From NCBI GenBank assembly GCA_018263585.1, contig JAANWZ010000160.1:1-45150 (forward strand): 45,150 bases of DNA, in the 5' to 3' direction. This DNA comes from Calditrichota bacterium (lineage in GTDB: Bacteria > Electryoneota > Electryoneia > Electryoneales > Electryoneaceae). Under the pieces are notes generated by a model. That model did not search any database and had not been told where the DNA came from. It saw nothing but the letters and a program-made list of their open reading frames with translations. The position numbers and the translations under genes are program-made. Below are positions 8,587 through 18,509 of the stretch, piece after piece; the stretch's first letter is position 1; every line of letters starts with the position of its first letter.

Positions 8587-10401
8587 TCACTCGGCCTGCA
8601 CTGCGACTGTCACCGGCAGGACACAGCGGAACCCGATCGTGGGCGCATACCAGCCTCGCGGGTGAGCGGAGTCAGGGACCTCGCCGGCGATAATGTGCGA
8701 GGGCGTGGAAAACGCGCCCCCGACAGCAAGCCGTCCGCCGCCGCCGCCGACCTCATCCTGAACCCATTCCCACACGTTCCCGATCAGGTGAACAGGATGC
8801 TGCGGGTTGATATCATCGCCGAGACCTTCCGCGAGCCAGTGGTAGCCGTCCTCGCGCCCGAGCAGGTTCGCGCCGTTCTTCGCCGCTGAAGCTCCTCCCG
8901 CGAGCGAATCGACGGCGAGCGCGAGAAGAGCACGGCTCGGGAGACGGAACCCGCCTGATTCGTTGATCACCCGGCCGCTGTCATCATACGCCGGTTCGAG
9001 CCCCATCGACCGCGAACGCCAGTTGCAGAACGCGATCGCATCGTCCCACGTCACCATCACCGCGGGCGCGAGGTAGCCCTCGATCCAGTAGGCGCCGGGG
9101 GAGAAGTCAGGGATCTCCGGGTAGTCACGGCCTGTTTCGTCGCAGAACCGTGTGAACTCGGAGGCGCTGATCTCGTCCGCGTCGATGAGCCAGGCGTCGC
9201 CACGCGGTCCCACCTGCAGGTAGATCATCCCCTGCGCGACCGTGCGCACCGCATGCGAGACTGGTTCGGAGACGATCCGATTCCCCCTGCTGTTCGCGCT
9301 CTGGATCCGGTATGCGACATTCAGGCCGCCGCGCGCGAGGCTGTCCGTGTACGCGCGGGCGCTCGACGGCAGTTCCGCGATCGTCTCGAACGGGCCGCCG
9401 TTGATCGACCGTTGCACGTAGTATGTGGTGCTCACGGGTGCGGGCTCGTTCCAGCTCAACTGCACGGTCAGATCCTCGATCCTGTCCACATCGAGGTTCT
9501 CCACGGTGTTCATCTGCAGCCGTGCCGAGATCACTCCGCTGAACTCACCGATATTCTCCCCGCTGATCCCGCGCACCCTGTAGAAGGTGCGCCGGTCGAA
9601 GTCGACATCGTCATCGACCCAGGACGTGTCGCCGGTGTTGACGTTGTATTTCGTCGTGTCCGCGCCTTCCAGCTTCTCGACCTGGTACGCGTGCTCGTAG
9701 TCGGTCGGGGGCGACCAGGACAGTTCAATGCTGTGGTCGTTCAGCACGCGAATGTGCAGATCCCGCGGGGGAGGAAACGAGAGGTACGACGTGTCCGGCA
9801 CGGAGGGCTCGCTCACGTTCGTCTCGGACATATACAGCGCTCGGAAAAGCTGGGGCCGGTACACCTCGAGGCCGTCGATGAACACGAGCGAGTCGGTCTC
9901 ATTGATGCGGCCGACCTCCTCGAACACGCCTTCAATCCGCATCTGGATTGACGTATCCTCGTTCCACCGGACGGTGTCCGGGTTGAGACCCACGGTGACG
10001 GCGTCGATTCCAGCGCGCTTCACTTCTGGGGGCTTCGGTGCGGGCAGATCGTAGCTGAGCTTGATCTGCGGGCCGTATTCGTCGAGGTAGTACGTCGGAT
10101 CGGTGCGCAGGCGGAACTCGTACGTCGTGTTCACCTTCAACCCTTCGGCGGTGCATTCCGTCCGCCGCGGCTCGATCACCGCGATGGACTCGAAATACGG
10201 TTCGCCCGCAACGCGCCGTTCGAGCACGAGCGGGGATCGGATCGGGTTCCAGGTGAGACGGACTTCATGGTCGGAAAGCCACCGGCCCCGCATCGTCAGC
10301 GGATGGTCCCCGTCGGCCGCGGTTGCGGAGGCGGCCGGGAGCAGCACGCAAGCCAGAAGGAGCGTGCACAGCAGCCGCACTGACGGGCGCGCCGGATTCA
10401 T
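8587..10401 (-). CDS. Fibronectin type III repeats plus SUMF1/FGE-like C-terminal domain, exported
   Basis: Fn3-like repeats (VENLDVDRIEDLTVQLSWNEPAPVSTTYYVQRS) then FGE-sulfatase-like VTWDDAIAFCNWRS...GFRLPSRALLALA...LIGNVWEWVQDE...GFRCV. Confidence 0.85.
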   Translation of the reverse strand: MNPARPSVRLLCTLLLACVLLPAASATAADGDHPLTMRGRWLSDHEVRLTWNPIRSPLVLERRVAGEPYFESIAVIEPRRTECTAEGLKVNTTYEFRLRTDPTYYLDEYGPQIKLSYDLPAPKPPEVKRAGIDAVTVGLNPDTVRWNEDTSIQMRIEGVFEEVGRINETDSLVFIDGLEVYRPQLFRALYMSETNVSEPSVPDTSYLSFPPPRDLHIRVLNDHSIELSWSPPTDYEHAYQVEKLEGADTTKYNVNTGDTSWVDDDVDFDRRTFYRVRGISGENIGEFSGVISARLQMNTVENLDVDRIEDLTVQLSWNEPAPVSTTYYVQRSINGGPFETIAELPSSARAYTDSLARGGLNVAYRIQSANSRGNRIVSEPVSHAVRTVAQGMIYLQVGPRGDAWLIDADEISASEFTRFCDETGRDYPEIPDFSPGAYWIEGYLAPAVMVTWDDAIAFCNWRSRSMGLEPAYDDSGRVINESGGFRLPSRALLALAVDSLAGGASAAKNGANLLGREDGYHWLAEGLGDDINPQHPVHLIGNVWEWVQDEVGGGGGRLAVGGAFSTPSHIIAGEVPDSAHPRGWYAPTIGFRCVLPVTVAVQAE

Positions 10402-11471
10402 CGCCCCTCACCCTGTCGCCTCACGCAGCGAAAGCCGACGTAGTGGTAGCGTTCATCCGGGTAGCGCGTCGCGCGCCTGTTGAGCTGAGTGTTGATCGGC
10501 GGATCGAGGAAACTCCCGCCTTTGACCACGAACCTCAACGTGCTGTCAATCGGTGCAGCACCGGTCGCGTCCATCCGCAGCGTGTCGGGAACCGCCTGCC
10601 TGCCCATCGCTCCCTCCGACGACAGGCTGGTCAGGGTCCATTCGGCGACGTTGCCCGCCATGTCGCTGATGCCGCCGGGAGCGTCCGATAAAGGATGGCT
10701 GCCGACAGAATCCGGCCGGCCGATCCGCGATGGATCCAGCAGGTTCGCGTCGATCGAATCTGGATCCGTCTGCCCCCAGGGATACCACATCGTCAGATCC
10801 TGGTCGCTGTACGATCCAAGGCACGCGAGCACCCACTCCTCTTCCGTGGGCAGACTCTTGCCGGCCCACTCGGCGTAGGCGTAAGCGCCGAACCAGTTGA
10901 CAAACGTGACGGGCAGGGTATCCTTCCCTTCGTCGGCGACAAATGTGCCCGGCGTGGTTTCGGTGATGTACATCCGTTCGTCGAAGAAGATCGCGTTGTT
11001 CGCCCCCGCGGAGAGGAAGCGCGCGAACTGCTTATTGGTCACTTCATGGCGGTCGATGTCGAACCCCTGCGACCAGCCGACCGCTTCCCCCTCGTCGCGG
11101 AGCTGGCGCAACGGGTCGGGCAGCCTGCCGGGCTGAATCCGGACCATGCCGGGCGGCGGACCGAGCGGAGTGACCGGGCGGGCAGGTGTTGCGGCGCCGG
11201 CGCCCGTGTCCACGGCGGAAGTATCCATCATCTGCGGTCCGGCGGGGGGGACGTCGAAGGGAGCCGCCGTCGTATCGGGCTCGACGCCGGCGGGGAAGAG
11301 TGTGTCGGCGCGCGCGGCTGTCGTGTCCGGCTCCTGGGCGGCGGCGGACAACGGCACGGCCGCGATCAGGAGCGTCGCGAGCACGACGATCAATTCCCGG
11401 CTTCCGGCGGAACCATGCCTGCTGATACTGTCCCCGGCCGCTCGTTTACTGACTGGACGTCTGCACCTCAT
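10398..11471 (-). CDS. SUMF1/FGE-fold protein, exported (GldK/PorK-like in domain type)
   Basis: FDIDRHEVTNKQFARFL, PVTFVNWFGAYAYAEWAGKSLPTEEEWVLAC, GNVAEWT, VVKGGSF, YHYVGFRCV. Start placed at ATG 11471 because the longer ORF (to 11780) runs deep into the upstream gene. Confidence 0.85.
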   Translation of the reverse strand: MRCRRPVSKRAAGDSISRHGSAGSRELIVVLATLLIAAVPLSAAAQEPDTTAARADTLFPAGVEPDTTAAPFDVPPAGPQMMDTSAVDTGAGAATPARPVTPLGPPPGMVRIQPGRLPDPLRQLRDEGEAVGWSQGFDIDRHEVTNKQFARFLSAGANNAIFFDERMYITETTPGTFVADEGKDTLPVTFVNWFGAYAYAEWAGKSLPTEEEWVLACLGSYSDQDLTMWYPWGQTDPDSIDANLLDPSRIGRPDSVGSHPLSDAPGGISDMAGNVAEWTLTSLSSEGAMGRQAVPDTLRMDATGAAPIDSTLRFVVKGGSFLDPPINTQLNRRATRYPDERYHYVGFRCVRRQGEGR

Positions 11472-12159
11472 CGCCACCCTCGGTATCCTCCATCTCGCCT
11501 TCCGGAACGAGAATCGGCACGAAAACCGTGTCTCTCGCCATCTCACGGATGTAAACCTTGAGCAGATCGTAATTGAGCAGTGTGTCCGCGATCCCAGCCG
11601 GGCTCCTCGGCTGGTACTGCATCTTGTCCTCTTCATAGTTCCAGAGCGTAAGTGTAGTGAGATTGCGGTCGCGGACAATGCGGAAGATGCCCTGGATGTA
11701 GTCTCCCGTGTAATAATACTGCACGCCCTTGACAAGGGTTGCGAGGATTCCGGCGAACGGGCTTTCCAGCACGCGCGCATCCTCCTGGATCTGCGTTACA
11801 TTCACCGTCGGCGCAGAATAGGTCTTGTTCTCCTCCCACTGGTACTGGTTGAGAATCGAACGCTCGGTATCGTTGATTTCAAGCAACGGGAAGATGCGTT
11901 CTCCGGGATAAATGAGCATCACATCGCTACGCCCGAACCCGTTCTGCGTGATGTCAACGAACTCGACGGAATCGATCTGGATCGTCGGGCTGATCAACTG
12001 GCCGCGGCGGAACACGCTTATCACTTCCGGGTCGTCCACGAGCACCGCGTGAACCTCTTTCGGTTTCACTTCCTCCGTTCTCCGCTCCTGCGCCACGAGG
12101 TGGGGGACAGTGACGAGCAACAAAGCGATGAAGATCATTCCCGCGAGTTTGCGATTCAT
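11446..12159 (-). CDS. Uncharacterised exported protein
   Basis: Signal peptide MNRKLAGMIFIALLLVTVPHLVA|QERR; 4-bp overlap with upstream TPR gene; no family recognised. Confidence 0.8.
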   Translation of the reverse strand: MNRKLAGMIFIALLLVTVPHLVAQERRTEEVKPKEVHAVLVDDPEVISVFRRGQLISPTIQIDSVEFVDITQNGFGRSDVMLIYPGERIFPLLEINDTERSILNQYQWEENKTYSAPTVNVTQIQEDARVLESPFAGILATLVKGVQYYYTGDYIQGIFRIVRDRNLTTLTLWNYEEDKMQYQPRSPAGIADTLLNYDLLKVYIREMARDTVFVPILVPEGEMEDTEGGDEVQTSSQ

Positions 12160-13913
12160 CCCGCCTCCTCGAGCAACTCGAAGTAGTGTTCCGCGCGGTT
12201 CAGGTCGTTCAGGTTGCGGTACGCCGACACCATCAGCTCGTAGAGTGCGCGCCTGTCGGTCGGGGCAAGCTGGCCCGGCAAGTTCTCCTCGAGGGCGGCC
12301 TCACCATACCGCACCGCCCGTTTCGGATCCTGCGAGCTCATGTTCGACAACGCCATCAGCGCGAACGCCTGCTCCTCGTGCGGGACGAGAGACGCCTGGT
12401 AGTAATACACGTACGCCGTTTCCCGCGTGCGTTCCTGCTTTTCGAGACGGTTCGCGTAGCGTGTCGCGAACGACCCGTACAGTTCGAGCACACGTTCGAG
12501 GCGTGGGTCCATGTTGCGGCGCTGCTCGCGCATCAGCTCCGCAAACCCCTCGGTGCCGTGACGGGCGAGCAGCGTGTCGAGGCTCGAGTCGATCTCGGCG
12601 AAACCGGATTCGCGCAGCATGTCACGCAGGCGTTCGAGCGCGGCCTCCCGACGATCGAGGAAACCGAAGTCGAGCATGGCTGCGAGCGTGTCCATCTCGA
12701 GCTTCGCGTTGCGCGCCTGCAGATCGTCCCGGATGCTCTTGATCTCCTTGCGCGCTTCTTCGTAGCTCCCCTGGTTGATCAACTGGATGACCGGCACGCG
12801 CGCCGAGGCCGTGTAGATGTTGCCCTCATCCCAGCCGATCCAGTCGAGCATGTCTTTGGCGGCGGCGGCGAACGCGGTATCGTCGGGGACGCCCGGGCGG
12901 GCCATCGCTTTCAGCCGGTTCGCGTCCGTGATCAGGTCGTTGCCCATCAACAGATCCTGCTCGAGGTACATCTGCTCGCGGACGAGCACGAGCCAGTCCG
13001 AATACTCGAGCGAGTCGAGCTGTGTGCGCCGCTGCGTCGGACCCTGGCTGGACGATCCGCCGGTGATCGGCGCCCAGGTCAACAGCAGATCCTCCGAGTG
13101 GCGGTACATCTTCAGCGCTTCCACAGAATCGCCCAGCATCAGGAACCGGTCCGCCAGACGAAGCGCGATCAGGTGATCCGACCGGCTTGTCTGCAGCAGG
13201 ATCTCCGTCTGCTCGACGGCTTTCGCCATGTTATCGAGGGACTGGTGCAGCTTCGCGAGGTCTTCGAGCACATTGATCAGGCTGACCCGCGAGTACGAAT
13301 CCCATGGATTGTAGTTGAGCGCCTGCTGCAGGTAGTCGCGTGCGCTCTCGAGCTTGTCCGCCGCACGCTGGCGGAGCTGGGGACGAATCCGCGCCAGTTG
13401 TGACTGCGAAAGCGCGTAGTATTCCTCGCCGAGAATCTCTTGAACCGCCCGTAATTGCGCGTCCGCTTCGAGCGTGATTTCGAACGCCTTCATCGTGTCG
13501 GCGGGAGCCGGGGGGGTCTCCGGAGGTTCCGCCCCTTTGAGCCAGAGCTCGGCGAGCGGATGGCCCTCCTCGCGCGCCTTTTCCGCGCGATCGAAGTAGA
13601 GTTCGCTCAGCGAATCCGCCCGGCTGCCGACCATTACGTGGCGGGCGGCGCGCGTCGCCTCGCGGGCGACGGCTGTGTCAACACCGGCCGGAATCGCGAG
13701 GCTGTCGAGATGCAACGTGTCGGCGATCGAAACCTCGTCCGGCGACTTCGGCTCCGGCGGGGGCGTTCGCCGTATCGTCTCCCGGCCGGTGGTGCAGCCG
13801 CCGAGCCACCACAGAGCCATGAACAAGAGCACGGCGGGAAGCAGGGCCTTCACCGCAGTTCCCGCTGCACCCGTCTCACCTCCTCCGCGGAACCGGTTCG
13901 TTCGGCCGAACAT
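12156..13913 (-). CDS. TPR-type lipoprotein
   Basis: Lipobox-like LWWLGGCTTG; helical TPR-like repeats (ADKLESARDYLQQALNYNPWDSYSRVSLINVLEDLAKLHQSLDN). Confidence 0.8.
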   Translation of the reverse strand: MFGRTNRFRGGGETGAAGTAVKALLPAVLLFMALWWLGGCTTGRETIRRTPPPEPKSPDEVSIADTLHLDSLAIPAGVDTAVAREATRAARHVMVGSRADSLSELYFDRAEKAREEGHPLAELWLKGAEPPETPPAPADTMKAFEITLEADAQLRAVQEILGEEYYALSQSQLARIRPQLRQRAADKLESARDYLQQALNYNPWDSYSRVSLINVLEDLAKLHQSLDNMAKAVEQTEILLQTSRSDHLIALRLADRFLMLGDSVEALKMYRHSEDLLLTWAPITGGSSSQGPTQRRTQLDSLEYSDWLVLVREQMYLEQDLLMGNDLITDANRLKAMARPGVPDDTAFAAAAKDMLDWIGWDEGNIYTASARVPVIQLINQGSYEEARKEIKSIRDDLQARNAKLEMDTLAAMLDFGFLDRREAALERLRDMLRESGFAEIDSSLDTLLARHGTEGFAELMREQRRNMDPRLERVLELYGSFATRYANRLEKQERTRETAYVYYYQASLVPHEEQAFALMALSNMSSQDPKRAVRYGEAALEENLPGQLAPTDRRALYELMVSAYRNLNDLNRAEHYFELLEEAG

Positions 13914-13922
13914 CGCTCACCT

Positions 13923-14906
13923 CTACCTTGACGATTCCCACCAATCCTGAAAGATGGCAAGAGACTCATCGGCACGGGGGTTGCCCGGGCTGATTTGACT
14001 CATCTGCAGGCTCATCCGGTCACCCCGCTTCAGCACCCTGCCCGCCTGAAAACTCTCGCTCTGAGTGCCCTTGGCGCCGATGTCGGTAAGCAGCACGCCT
14101 TCCGTCCCATGAACAATGAACATCTTCAACTCCGGCGGATCACTCTCCCTGCCGAGGATGTAGATTGTGTACTGCTCGCCGTTCGGAGCGGTGTACGAGA
14201 CCACGCTCGTGAGATCTCCCGCCATGTAGTTGAAGTACTCGGGCTCCATCAGATCACGGGGAATCGGACGCTGGTTTCCGCGCAGCCATTCGATGACGGG
14301 GGACACATCTTGCTCAACGTCCTTCGCGAGGTCCTCGTCCCGCATCTCGAGCGAGGGGCCCTCCCCGACTTCGAGCGACGCCCGGCCCGCCGACCGTTCG
14401 CGTCTGCCAATGCTGACACGGCCGGTGCGGCCCACGCTCGCCCGGTCAACATCACGCACATCGATCGCGGCGTCCGACTTCGGGACGACGATCTCGGACC
14501 GGTCGGTGCGTGCGGGGGTGCGACGGTCGGCGTCACGGTCGCGCTGGAAATCCTGCCGCTGCGTGCGCTGGCGCTGGAGACTCAAGTCGATCTCCTGCTG
14601 CAGCGAGACGTCCGTCGGCCGAGTGCGGTCCCGCCGCATCTGTTCGCGCTCGCGAGTCGTCTCCCGGCGTCTCGTCTCCGTGCGCTGCGGTGTCTCTTCC
14701 TTCTCCTGCTCGGCCTGCTTCTCTCGCGCCCGAACGATGTCCACGATCACTTCCTTCATGCTGCGCGGCATCTCGGGGACGGATATCATCACCTCGATCA
14801 TCGGGAACAACGTGAACACCAGGACCATGATGATCCCGGAGATGATCACAGAGAAGATCCAGGCCTTCCGCTTCTTTCCCGTCTGCGGGTCAAATTCCCA
14901 GTCCAC
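13923..14906 (-). CDS. Single-TM protein with long charged linker (TonB/GldM-like topology, not TonB by sequence)
   Basis: MDWEFDPQTGKKRKAWIFSVIISGIIMVLVFTLFPMIEVMI then a long Glu/Arg-rich linker and a folded C-terminal region (FNYMAGDLTSVVSYTAPNGEQYTIYIL...); follows the ExbD genes. Confidence 0.75.
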   Translation of the reverse strand: MDWEFDPQTGKKRKAWIFSVIISGIIMVLVFTLFPMIEVMISVPEMPRSMKEVIVDIVRAREKQAEQEKEETPQRTETRRRETTREREQMRRDRTRPTDVSLQQEIDLSLQRQRTQRQDFQRDRDADRRTPARTDRSEIVVPKSDAAIDVRDVDRASVGRTGRVSIGRRERSAGRASLEVGEGPSLEMRDEDLAKDVEQDVSPVIEWLRGNQRPIPRDLMEPEYFNYMAGDLTSVVSYTAPNGEQYTIYILGRESDPPELKMFIVHGTEGVLLTDIGAKGTQSESFQAGRVLKRGDRMSLQMSQISPGNPRADESLAIFQDWWESSR

Positions 14907-14914
14907 AATGGCTC

Positions 14915-15442
14915 CTAACCTTGAGGTTCTTCTTCGGAGGCCACTTCACCGGAAAGGTCCACTCCTGGGAAGGGCAGGTCAAGGCGGTCGGCGATGTCGT
15001 AGATCGCGACCGTGCCGCCGACCGGCGACTGGTCGGTGGGCACGACGTTCAACGCCTCGATGTTCCGCCCGTACTCCGCAACCAGTGATTCCAGTTCCTG
15101 CTCGAGCTTCTCGGACGATTCCGCTTCGCGGCTGACTTCCGTTTCGCCCTGGCGCCAGTTGATGAGGTAGTGCGGATTGAATAACTCAACGCCGTATTTG
15201 TGGAAGAACCCGTCATCACCCAGAAGTTCGCGCTGTACCTGCCGTCTGTCCGTTTCATCGACCGTGACGACGATGCTCACGATCGCCTGGGTCTCCACAT
15301 CCGATTCCGCCGCCTCCTTCTGTGTGAACGGGAAGCGGATTCGTGACTTGTCGGAAATATCGGAGATCGAGACGAACCCGACGAGGATGATCAGCACCAC
15401 GTCGATCAGGCGCAGTATGGTTCCCTTACCACCCATAATCAC
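14915..15442 (-). CDS. ExbD/TolR-like protein (second copy)
   Basis: N-terminal TM with conserved Asp: GTILRLIDVVLIILVGFVSISDI; located after ExbB and first ExbD. Confidence 0.8.
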   Translation of the reverse strand: MIMGGKGTILRLIDVVLIILVGFVSISDISDKSRIRFPFTQKEAAESDVETQAIVSIVVTVDETDRRQVQRELLGDDGFFHKYGVELFNPHYLINWRQGETEVSREAESSEKLEQELESLVAEYGRNIEALNVVPTDQSPVGGTVAIYDIADRLDLPFPGVDLSGEVASEEEPQG

Positions 15443-15450
15443 CTCACGGG

Positions 15451-15831
15451 CTACTGTGTCCGATAAACCACGATCAGACTGCGGTTGAGGCCGTTTCTGT
15501 CGGCGGCCTGGATCAGCTTCTTGACCCGGCCCATCGGCGCCCCCTCATCGGCGCGCACGCGCACATGCAACGTGTCGGCGTACGCCATCCTCTGCTTCGC
15601 GCCGGCGAGGTAATCCTCGATCCGGGCGAACTGCCACGGCTCGCGCTCGTCCTGGAAGTAGTAGTTCCCCTCGACGTCCACGCTGATCGTGACATTTCCG
15701 CCCGCGCTCGCATCGGGCACCTGGACCGTTTCCGTCCTCGCGAGTTCGAGCCTCGGCTGATTCTCGATCGTCGCCATGCTGATGAACCCGAACAGCACGA
15801 TGAGGACGATGTCGATCAGGCGGAGGATCAT
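15451..15831 (-). CDS. ExbD/TolR-like protein (first copy)
   Basis: MILRLIDIVLIVLFGFISMATI with TM Asp and C-terminal DTLHVRVRADEGAPMGRVKKLIQAADRNGLNRSLIVVY, typical of ExbD/TolR periplasmic domain. Confidence 0.88.
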   Translation of the reverse strand: MILRLIDIVLIVLFGFISMATIENQPRLELARTETVQVPDASAGGNVTISVDVEGNYYFQDEREPWQFARIEDYLAGAKQRMAYADTLHVRVRADEGAPMGRVKKLIQAADRNGLNRSLIVVYRTQ

Positions 15832-16619
15832 TTCTTCTCTCCCTTTTCCTTCGACGTGCCGGGACCGCTCTGCCCGGGCTTGTCGGTCGCTCTCCGGCCG
15901 CCGCGCTGGGCACGGTTCACGAAGTGGAAGCGAAGGTCATCGGCCTTGTTGTACATCGACTCGAGCTGCCGCCTGAACATCGCTTCCAGCGTCGTCGCGA
16001 ACAGGTTGATGAGAACGGAGATCGCGATCCCGACCAGGGTCGTAACCAGCGCAGTGCCCATCCCCGCGAGGATTCGCTGCTGGTCGAGTGCACCGCCGTA
16101 GAACACGGTGTACATACCCCAGACCGTGCCGAGCAGACCGAACGCGCCCGCGCTGTCCGAAAGGAAAACCATCCACGAGCGGAACGAGGCGAACCGCTCC
16201 TCCCGTACCTTGGTGATCAGATCGACCTCCGCGTGGAAGTTGAGGTCGCCGCGGATTCCCATCGCGTACAGGATCGCGAGCAGACGGCCCATCTCGCCAC
16301 GGCTCGCGCGAGACCGCACCAGCTTGTCAACAGTCTCCGGGTTGCCGCGGGCGAATCGCAAGTTCACGAGCGGCCTCGCCGCCGTGTTTTCGATCATCTG
16401 CGACCCGAACTGGTAGAAGCTGGCGACGAGACCGGCAAACAGGGAGATGCCCAACGGCCAGACGAAGCCGCTGAGCTGGTCGATCATGTCCGCGACGGTG
16501 AATCTCGACGTCCCGTCCGCTGCCGCCTCCTCCTGGGCGATTCCTGCCGCCGCCAGGATGAACAACCCGGCCAACAGGCCACCGGCTCCCATGAGCCGTT
16601 TCATTTGCTGAGTGTTCAC
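15828..16619 (-). CDS. ExbB/TolQ/MotA-family proton channel protein
   Basis: Hydrophobic segments including SAGAFGLLGTVWGMYTVFYGG and ILAGMGTALVTTLVGIAISVLINLFATTLEAMF; 4-bp overlap with exbD-like gene. Confidence 0.93.
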   Translation of the reverse strand: MNTQQMKRLMGAGGLLAGLFILAAAGIAQEEAAADGTSRFTVADMIDQLSGFVWPLGISLFAGLVASFYQFGSQMIENTAARPLVNLRFARGNPETVDKLVRSRASRGEMGRLLAILYAMGIRGDLNFHAEVDLITKVREERFASFRSWMVFLSDSAGAFGLLGTVWGMYTVFYGGALDQQRILAGMGTALVTTLVGIAISVLINLFATTLEAMFRRQLESMYNKADDLRFHFVNRAQRGGRRATDKPGQSGPGTSKEKGEKK

Positions 16620-16655
16620 TGCACCACCTCTCAGATCTGTTCCTCTGAAGATGTT

Positions 16656-18509
16656 CTACTCGTCAGTTTGCTGTGACGAAAGCCTCCGGCGGCGTTCGGG
16701 ATTCAGGATCAATTCGAAGTCGGTGGCCTCCCGTTCTCCGCCCTCAAGCCTGTCCTTGATTTCGATGCGGCGGTACACCTGGTGGTGGACAACCTTCATC
16801 CGCCCGTGCCCGCCGAGCTCGCGCTCACCGTCAGGTCGCTGATAGGAGAATGTGTATTCGTAGATGCCCGCGGGCAGCACAGTGCCGTCCGGCTGGCGCC
16901 CCGACCAGACGATTTCATCCGGCATCGGCTCGGGGGAACCGATCTGAAAGATAACCCGGTCTCGACCGATATCGCGAATGTCAAACCGCCACGGATCAGA
17001 AAAACCGTCCGTGAACGCCTTGACAATGTAAAACGTCGCGGCGCCGACAAGACGGTCCTCGATCCGCGTTTGCTCCGACTGGATCAGCGAATCGATCTTC
17101 TCGATGCTGCGTTCGCTGGTGAACTGTGTGCGCACCGGGAACCCGCGCCGGACCTGGTAGCCGCCGCCCGTGACCACGTTCTTCAGTCCGCGCGCCCTCG
17201 TCGCAGAAAGCTGCGGAGAGAGCAGCTCCGCGTCCGCCTGCTCCTGCTTCAGATAGTAGCTGATCGTCTCGAGCGCGCCGAGATACTCGGGCGTGTACAT
17301 CCCCTTCGGCGGGCGGTTCTGTACGGCGGGGCGACCCGGGAACTCGGGGATATCCTCGCGGATGTCGATCGCCCGCACATCTCCGAAGTCGCGCGGGCGC
17401 AGGTTCGTCCGCTGCACCGCGCCGAGCGTCGTGTCGAGCGTGGCAAGCGAATGCTCGTGCCAGACGGCGAGTTCATCCCGCGGCGTGTAAACGTAAATCT
17501 GGCCCCTCGGATCCGGCACAGGCCACTCGACGCCGGACGCGTCGTGAACTGGAAGCGCCGGCAGTTCGCCCGGTTCGGGCAGCGGCGGGCGGCGGTACAC
17601 ATCATAGACGACCCCGAATCGATGTGTGCCGGAGGAGGCGTCCACGATCGACGTGAGCGGGTAGTCGTAACGATAGTCGAAGTACCAGTTGCCGATCATG
17701 TGAAACCCGAGCTCGGCCCAGAGCGCGCGCGACCCGCCGGTCACGCGGACCGTCGCCCCGTTGCCCAGCGCCCGGCCGACGCCGAGCTCGAAATGGTCCG
17801 CGAGATCACGCAGCGCCGACACATCCCCGCCGGCCCCGAAACTCGTCCCCGGCAACCCGACGAACGCGGCGCGAAACGCCCACGCGCTGTCGTATTGATA
17901 GCTCGCACCGAGGTTGATCAACACAGGGTCTCGATAGCCGCCCGTCTCGACCGACAGCTCCGGCCGGTTCAGGTTCTCCAGCGCGAGCCCGAAATGCAGA
18001 TCCGGGCGCGGACGATAGAAAAGACCGAGACCGATGGATGCCCCGATCTTGAAGTCGTTTTCGGCGATGATCGGATCGGCGAAATCAAAGTCCTCAGAGA
18101 ACTGGAGTTGGTCGTAATCCAGCATGAACGCGTCGAGGTTGACGCCTCCCGTCAATCCCGGCAGGAGCTCGCGGCCGTACGATCCGCGGACGTGCGTCTC
18201 GTAGTACGGCTCCGCCGAGAGGTATTGGACCCCGACCGCGAGCCCGCGCAGCTTCCACGGGAAATTGTAGCTCACCATCCCGTCGTACAGAGAGGTGAAT
18301 CTCTCGTTGAGCGCGGGGTGATAGAACGTGCCCGCGATACTGACCTTGTCACGCAGCAGCGGGTTCAGTGCGGGGTTCACGAACACCGCTTCCATCAGGT
18401 TCAGGTCCGCGGGATTCTGGGCGAAACGATTCACGGCCGGCGCGGGCATGACGCCGCCGAGAACCGCCGCCAGCAGCAGAAGCGCTGTGAATTTGCGTGT
18501 CATGATCAT
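16656..18509 (-). CDS. Outer-membrane beta-barrel protein, PorP/SprF-like, with C-terminal Ig/FlgD-like extension
   Basis: NPADLNLMEAVFVNPALNPLLRDKVSIAGTFYHP... and alternating-strand barrel pattern; C-terminus DGTVLPAGIYEYTFSYQRPDGE resembles FlgD-Ig. Confidence 0.7.
   Translation of the reverse strand: MIMTRKFTALLLLAAVLGGVMPAPAVNRFAQNPADLNLMEAVFVNPALNPLLRDKVSIAGTFYHPALNERFTSLYDGMVSYNFPWKLRGLAVGVQYLSAEPYYETHVRGSYGRELLPGLTGGVNLDAFMLDYDQLQFSEDFDFADPIIAENDFKIGASIGLGLFYRPRPDLHFGLALENLNRPELSVETGGYRDPVLINLGASYQYDSAWAFRAAFVGLPGTSFGAGGDVSALRDLADHFELGVGRALGNGATVRVTGGSRALWAELGFHMIGNWYFDYRYDYPLTSIVDASSGTHRFGVVYDVYRRPPLPEPGELPALPVHDASGVEWPVPDPRGQIYVYTPRDELAVWHEHSLATLDTTLGAVQRTNLRPRDFGDVRAIDIREDIPEFPGRPAVQNRPPKGMYTPEYLGALETISYYLKQEQADAELLSPQLSATRARGLKNVVTGGGYQVRRGFPVRTQFTSERSIEKIDSLIQSEQTRIEDRLVGAATFYIVKAFTDGFSDPWRFDIRDIGRDRVIFQIGSPEPMPDEIVWSGRQPDGTVLPAGIYEYTFSYQRPDGERELGGHGRMKVVHHQVYRRIEIKDRLEGGEREATDFELILNPERRRRLSSQQTDE

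Noticed and set aside
11472-11780. N-terminal extension of the FGE-like ORF (MRACWKARSPESSQ...)
   Set aside because: Overlaps the coding sequence of the upstream exported protein and lacks protein-like features; start moved to 11471.
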